In this document: one piece after another, positions 16,578 through 18,661 of the stretch
Layout: the number at the start of each line of letters is the position of its first letter
How positions within the stretch are numbered: position 1 is the stretch's first letter
Assembly (NCBI GenBank): GCA_039182435.1
Contig: JBCDCC010000024.1
Coordinates: forward strand, 1-18,661
DNA length: 18,661 nucleotides
Source: JBCCKC01 sp039182435
GTDB taxonomy: Bacteria > Verrucomicrobiota > Verrucomicrobiia > Opitutales > Coraliomargaritaceae
Direction of reading: 5' to 3'
Made by a program: the position numbers and the translations under genes
Notes under the pieces: generated by a model
What the model saw: the letters and a program-made list of their open reading frames with translations, nothing else
Database searches by the model: none
Told to the model about the DNA's origin: nothing

Positions 16578-17861
16578 CTATACGGTGTTCGCCGCACGGA
16601 GCTCGCGACCAATCCCGACCGTCAAGATAAAGAATTTGGTCAGTAACTTAATGACCGACATCACGAGACTGAAGTAGAGCATATTGCGCACAGTGCTGAG
16701 ATCGAAAAAGGAGAAGCCGACGACCATCGCTATAATCAATGGCAAGATATCGACCACCGAGAACCAAGGAAAAATATACTTTCGCGATAGGCAGATAGAG
16801 AAGCTGACGATATCGACGAAACGAAGTGCACTTCCCATCACGACGAGAACAATCTCAAAACGTAGGTGCTGATACCCCTCACCTAGTAAAATTAGCAAGG
16901 TTTCCGGAAAGAGATAGATGAAACCGACCACTAGACTCCCGAAGAGTGACGCACCTCCGATCGAGACCAATGCATGTGGCAGGACTTGATGCACCTCTCT
17001 TTTCGAAAAATGCGGACTAAACAGCATGGTGCCCGTCTTATTGACAATCAGGAAGAGCATTCCCAGTCGTCCTAAGGCACCTAGCTCCCCAAGTCCAGCG
17101 GTGGTGCCAATGATGCCCATGAGGAAGATGGTGAACTGCCCCTCAAAGGCAAAGAAAGCTACACTTGGCGCGCGCGGCAGTGCTTGGCTGAGCACTTCCT
17201 TTTTCTCTTTGGCCAGCGATGTGCCCTTCGCGGGATGGCTATAAGCTCCTTTGGCGAGTAGCTTTTTAGTGTAGCCGCCAATCAACGCCTGTATCGAGCC
17301 GAAGATCAGTGCAAGCTGCGCACTGAGGCCGACCATTAATTGAGCCAAACAAATTGCGAGCAAGCGCGAGGTCCCTGAGATAAGGCCGATCTTGTAGAGC
17401 GTCTTCAAATCCTGCCTCAGTAGAAAGACCGAGGTATAGATCGACCCGACAGTAAAACCTTGAAGAGCAACGATAACAGTCAGCCAAAGAACCACCCAAT
17501 AGCCTACACTCCAATCATACTTTTGAGCGGAAAAGTAGAAGGCAATTAAAAGTCCAACTGAGCCAAGCGATAAGGTCGCATTTCTGAAGAATCGGCAGGC
17601 GGCAAAGTATCTGCCAACGACATCCTGATCATTATAGCGTTTACCGATGAGTGGCACCAAAGTCCGGGTAATTCCCAACTCCACCAGGACATTGGCCATT
17701 GATTGAAGTGCGAGGACCAGAGTAAAGGTGGCATACTCTTCCTTGGTCAGGAAATTGATGATGATGAACCCAGTGGTCAGCTGAATGACCTGCGTCGCGC
17801 CTTGCCCAAAGAAGTAGGTCGCGATCAGCTTGAGCCAATTGGTAATTCTCTTCTTCTGCAT
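16578..17861 (-). CDS. Wzx-type polysaccharide flippase (MOP superfamily)
   Basis: A 427-residue polytopic protein with about 12 predicted helices. The start 'NWLKLIATYFFGQGATQVIQ' (8-27) followed by 'LTKEEYATFTLVLALQS' (38-54) is the usual opening of oligosaccharide flippases, where F-G-Q-G and 'L..EEYA.F' recur. It would move the lipid-linked repeat unit across the inner membrane before polymerisation. The ATG at 17861 lies 28 bases after the stop of the upstream minus-strand gene, so they are likely co-transcribed. It converges with the acetyltransferase gene. Its sequence looks more AT-rich in places than the glycosyltransferase genes, as is common for flippases, but I have not measured it. 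Confidence 0.9.
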   Translation of the reverse strand: MQKKRITNWLKLIATYFFGQGATQVIQLTTGFIIINFLTKEEYATFTLVLALQSMANVLVELGITRTLVPLIGKRYNDQDVVGRYFAACRFFRNATLSLGSVGLLIAFYFSAQKYDWSVGYWVVLWLTVIVALQGFTVGSIYTSVFLLRQDLKTLYKIGLISGTSRLLAICLAQLMVGLSAQLALIFGSIQALIGGYTKKLLAKGAYSHPAKGTSLAKEKKEVLSQALPRAPSVAFFAFEGQFTIFLMGIIGTTAGLGELGALGRLGMLFLIVNKTGTMLFSPHFSKREVHQVLPHALVSIGGASLFGSLVVGFIYLFPETLLILLGEGYQHLRFEIVLVVMGSALRFVDIVSFSICLSRKYIFPWFSVVDILPLIIAMVVGFSFFDLSTVRNMLYFSLVMSVIKLLTKFFILTVGIGRELRAANTV

Positions 17862-17889
17862 ACAGGTAAGGCGATATCAAGGTGTGCCC

Positions 17890-18661
17890 TCAATTCGGCC
17901 GTCTACTGGCTCGAAAAGCCTGAGCGAATGCTGATAGAAAATTGAGCGGATCGAACAAGAGGATCCACTGGGAAAGCTTCGGACTGCGGGTATAGCTGGC
18001 TGGAGACCACTGCGACATACGTCGACGTTTGTTCTTCCTGCTACAGATAAAACGTAGCGCCTCGGCCGGTGAGAAAGCTGGAGCGATTTCACGCAGGTGC
18101 GCTTCCTCCTGATTGCCACTGTAGAGCAAGCGTCCGAAGGTCATCGCGGCGTTTATCTCACCACGCTTCAGGAGCTGTATGAGCTCGGGCACGACTTCGT
18201 CGTAGCAAGGCTCTACATACTCACCAAATCGCAACAAGCTATTGGCAAAAACCTGCGTGAAATGGGTCGCACCTTTGAAGTAATCCAGAAGTCCCCAATC
18301 CAGATGATGCAGGCCCTCCTCCTTCAGAATGGGATGACTGTTGCCATCTTTGTCAGTTTGATAACCAAGTGTCATCCCATGGTCAGCCATCAGAATGAGC
18401 TCGAAAAGAGGCCCATAGCCAGGCTGCTTCGATGGAAAGAGAAAAAAGGCTTTCTTCTGGTTACTCGGGACGGTGTCTTCTGAGTATTTAGAACAGCCAA
18501 AGTAATACTCTGTAATCTCTGGGCAGTCCGGCTCATCCGACATCACACGATGGATCGCATCCTGCAAGGTGCCGAGCCAGCCAACATCCACTAAGGCGAT
18601 CTTATCCATTTCGAAGACACCTGCTTGACGATAGTAAGCATTGACGAGGCCACGTGCTTCC
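17890..18661 (-). CDS. C-terminal part of a polysaccharide-locus protein resembling COG5610 (HAD-type), 5' end outside window
   Basis: The minus-strand frame stays open from the stop at 17890 to the last base of the window. An ATG at 18609 exists, but 17 further in-frame residues precede it ('YYRQAGVF' lies just before), so the ATG is internal and the gene continues past the edge; 256 residues are visible. The segment 'KIALVDVGWLGTLQDAIHRV' matches what I recall of the C-terminal domain of large HAD-like proteins (COG5610) in O-antigen and capsule loci, where V-D-x-G-W-x-G-x-x-Q recurs. No membrane helix is evident. The HAD domain itself would be upstream and cannot be seen. It lies upstream of the flippase on the same strand. 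Function is unknown; it may modify or assemble glycans. Confidence 0.6.
   Translation of the reverse strand, partial: EARGLVNAYYRQAGVFEMDKIALVDVGWLGTLQDAIHRVMSDEPDCPEITEYYFGCSKYSEDTVPSNQKKAFFLFPSKQPGYGPLFELILMADHGMTLGYQTDKDGNSHPILKEEGLHHLDWGLLDYFKGATHFTQVFANSLLRFGEYVEPCYDEVVPELIQLLKRGEINAAMTFGRLLYSGNQEEAHLREIAPAFSPAEALRFICSRKNKRRRMSQWSPASYTRSPKLSQWILLFDPLNFLSAFAQAFRASRRPN

Noticed and set aside
5266..18661. Exosortase/PEP-CTERM-linked polysaccharide locus
   Set aside because: Such loci often contain an initiating transferase and glycosyltransferases, but no exosortase or PEP-CTERM protein is in the window.

Overview
The window looks like chromosomal DNA of a Gram-negative bacterium, most likely a member of the Verrucomicrobiota (Opitutae/Puniceicoccales type). 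This rests on protein style rather than any search: a membrane-anchored protein built of ~33-residue 'W..xDP.AA' repeats, an intergenic run of CGCAGAT units, a short YkuD protein with an S-G-G-C active site, and a polysaccharide locus led by a NusG paralogue. Genes are tightly packed; the longest non-coding stretch is about 175 bases. Most start codons lack a clear Shine-Dalgarno sequence.

Region 1 (1-5252) is mostly housekeeping. It holds the tail of a PEGA-type lipoprotein-like gene, malQ (4-alpha-glucanotransferase), a minus-strand pair made of asd (aspartate-semialdehyde dehydrogenase) and a small four-helix membrane protein, then a plus-strand L,D-transpeptidase-like gene and the tandem-repeat protein. 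Three CGCAGAT units sit between the convergent ends of malQ and the membrane-protein gene.

Region 2 (5266-18661) is a polysaccharide (capsule, exopolysaccharide or O-antigen) locus. A polyprenyl-phosphate sugar-phosphate transferase on the minus strand would load the first sugar on the lipid carrier. Divergently, a plus-strand run of ten genes (6810-16568) begins with a NusG/RfaH-like antitermination protein, then a WecG/TagA/CpsF glycosyltransferase, five GT-B glycosyltransferases (one without the usual E-x7-E motif), a Wzy/WaaL-like polymerase or ligase, a sulfotransferase-like protein and a WcaF-like acetyltransferase. Several of these genes overlap by 1, 4, 8 or 32 bases, which points to a single transcript and translational coupling. 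Converging on it from the right are a Wzx-type flippase and the C-terminal part of a protein resembling the HAD-type proteins (COG5610) of polysaccharide loci.

Read together: the initiating transferase starts the repeat unit, the WecG-like and GT-B enzymes extend it, the sulfotransferase-like and acetyltransferase proteins may decorate it, the flippase exports it, and the Wzy/WaaL-like protein polymerises or ligates it. The NusG paralogue probably keeps RNA polymerase processive across the ~9.8 kb run. The most notable points are this dedicated antiterminator with no recognisable ops element and with its start codon in a hairpin loop, the sulfotransferase-like gene embedded by overlap in the operon, the altered WecG motifs, and the repeat protein. 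No clearly new defence or mobile system was seen.
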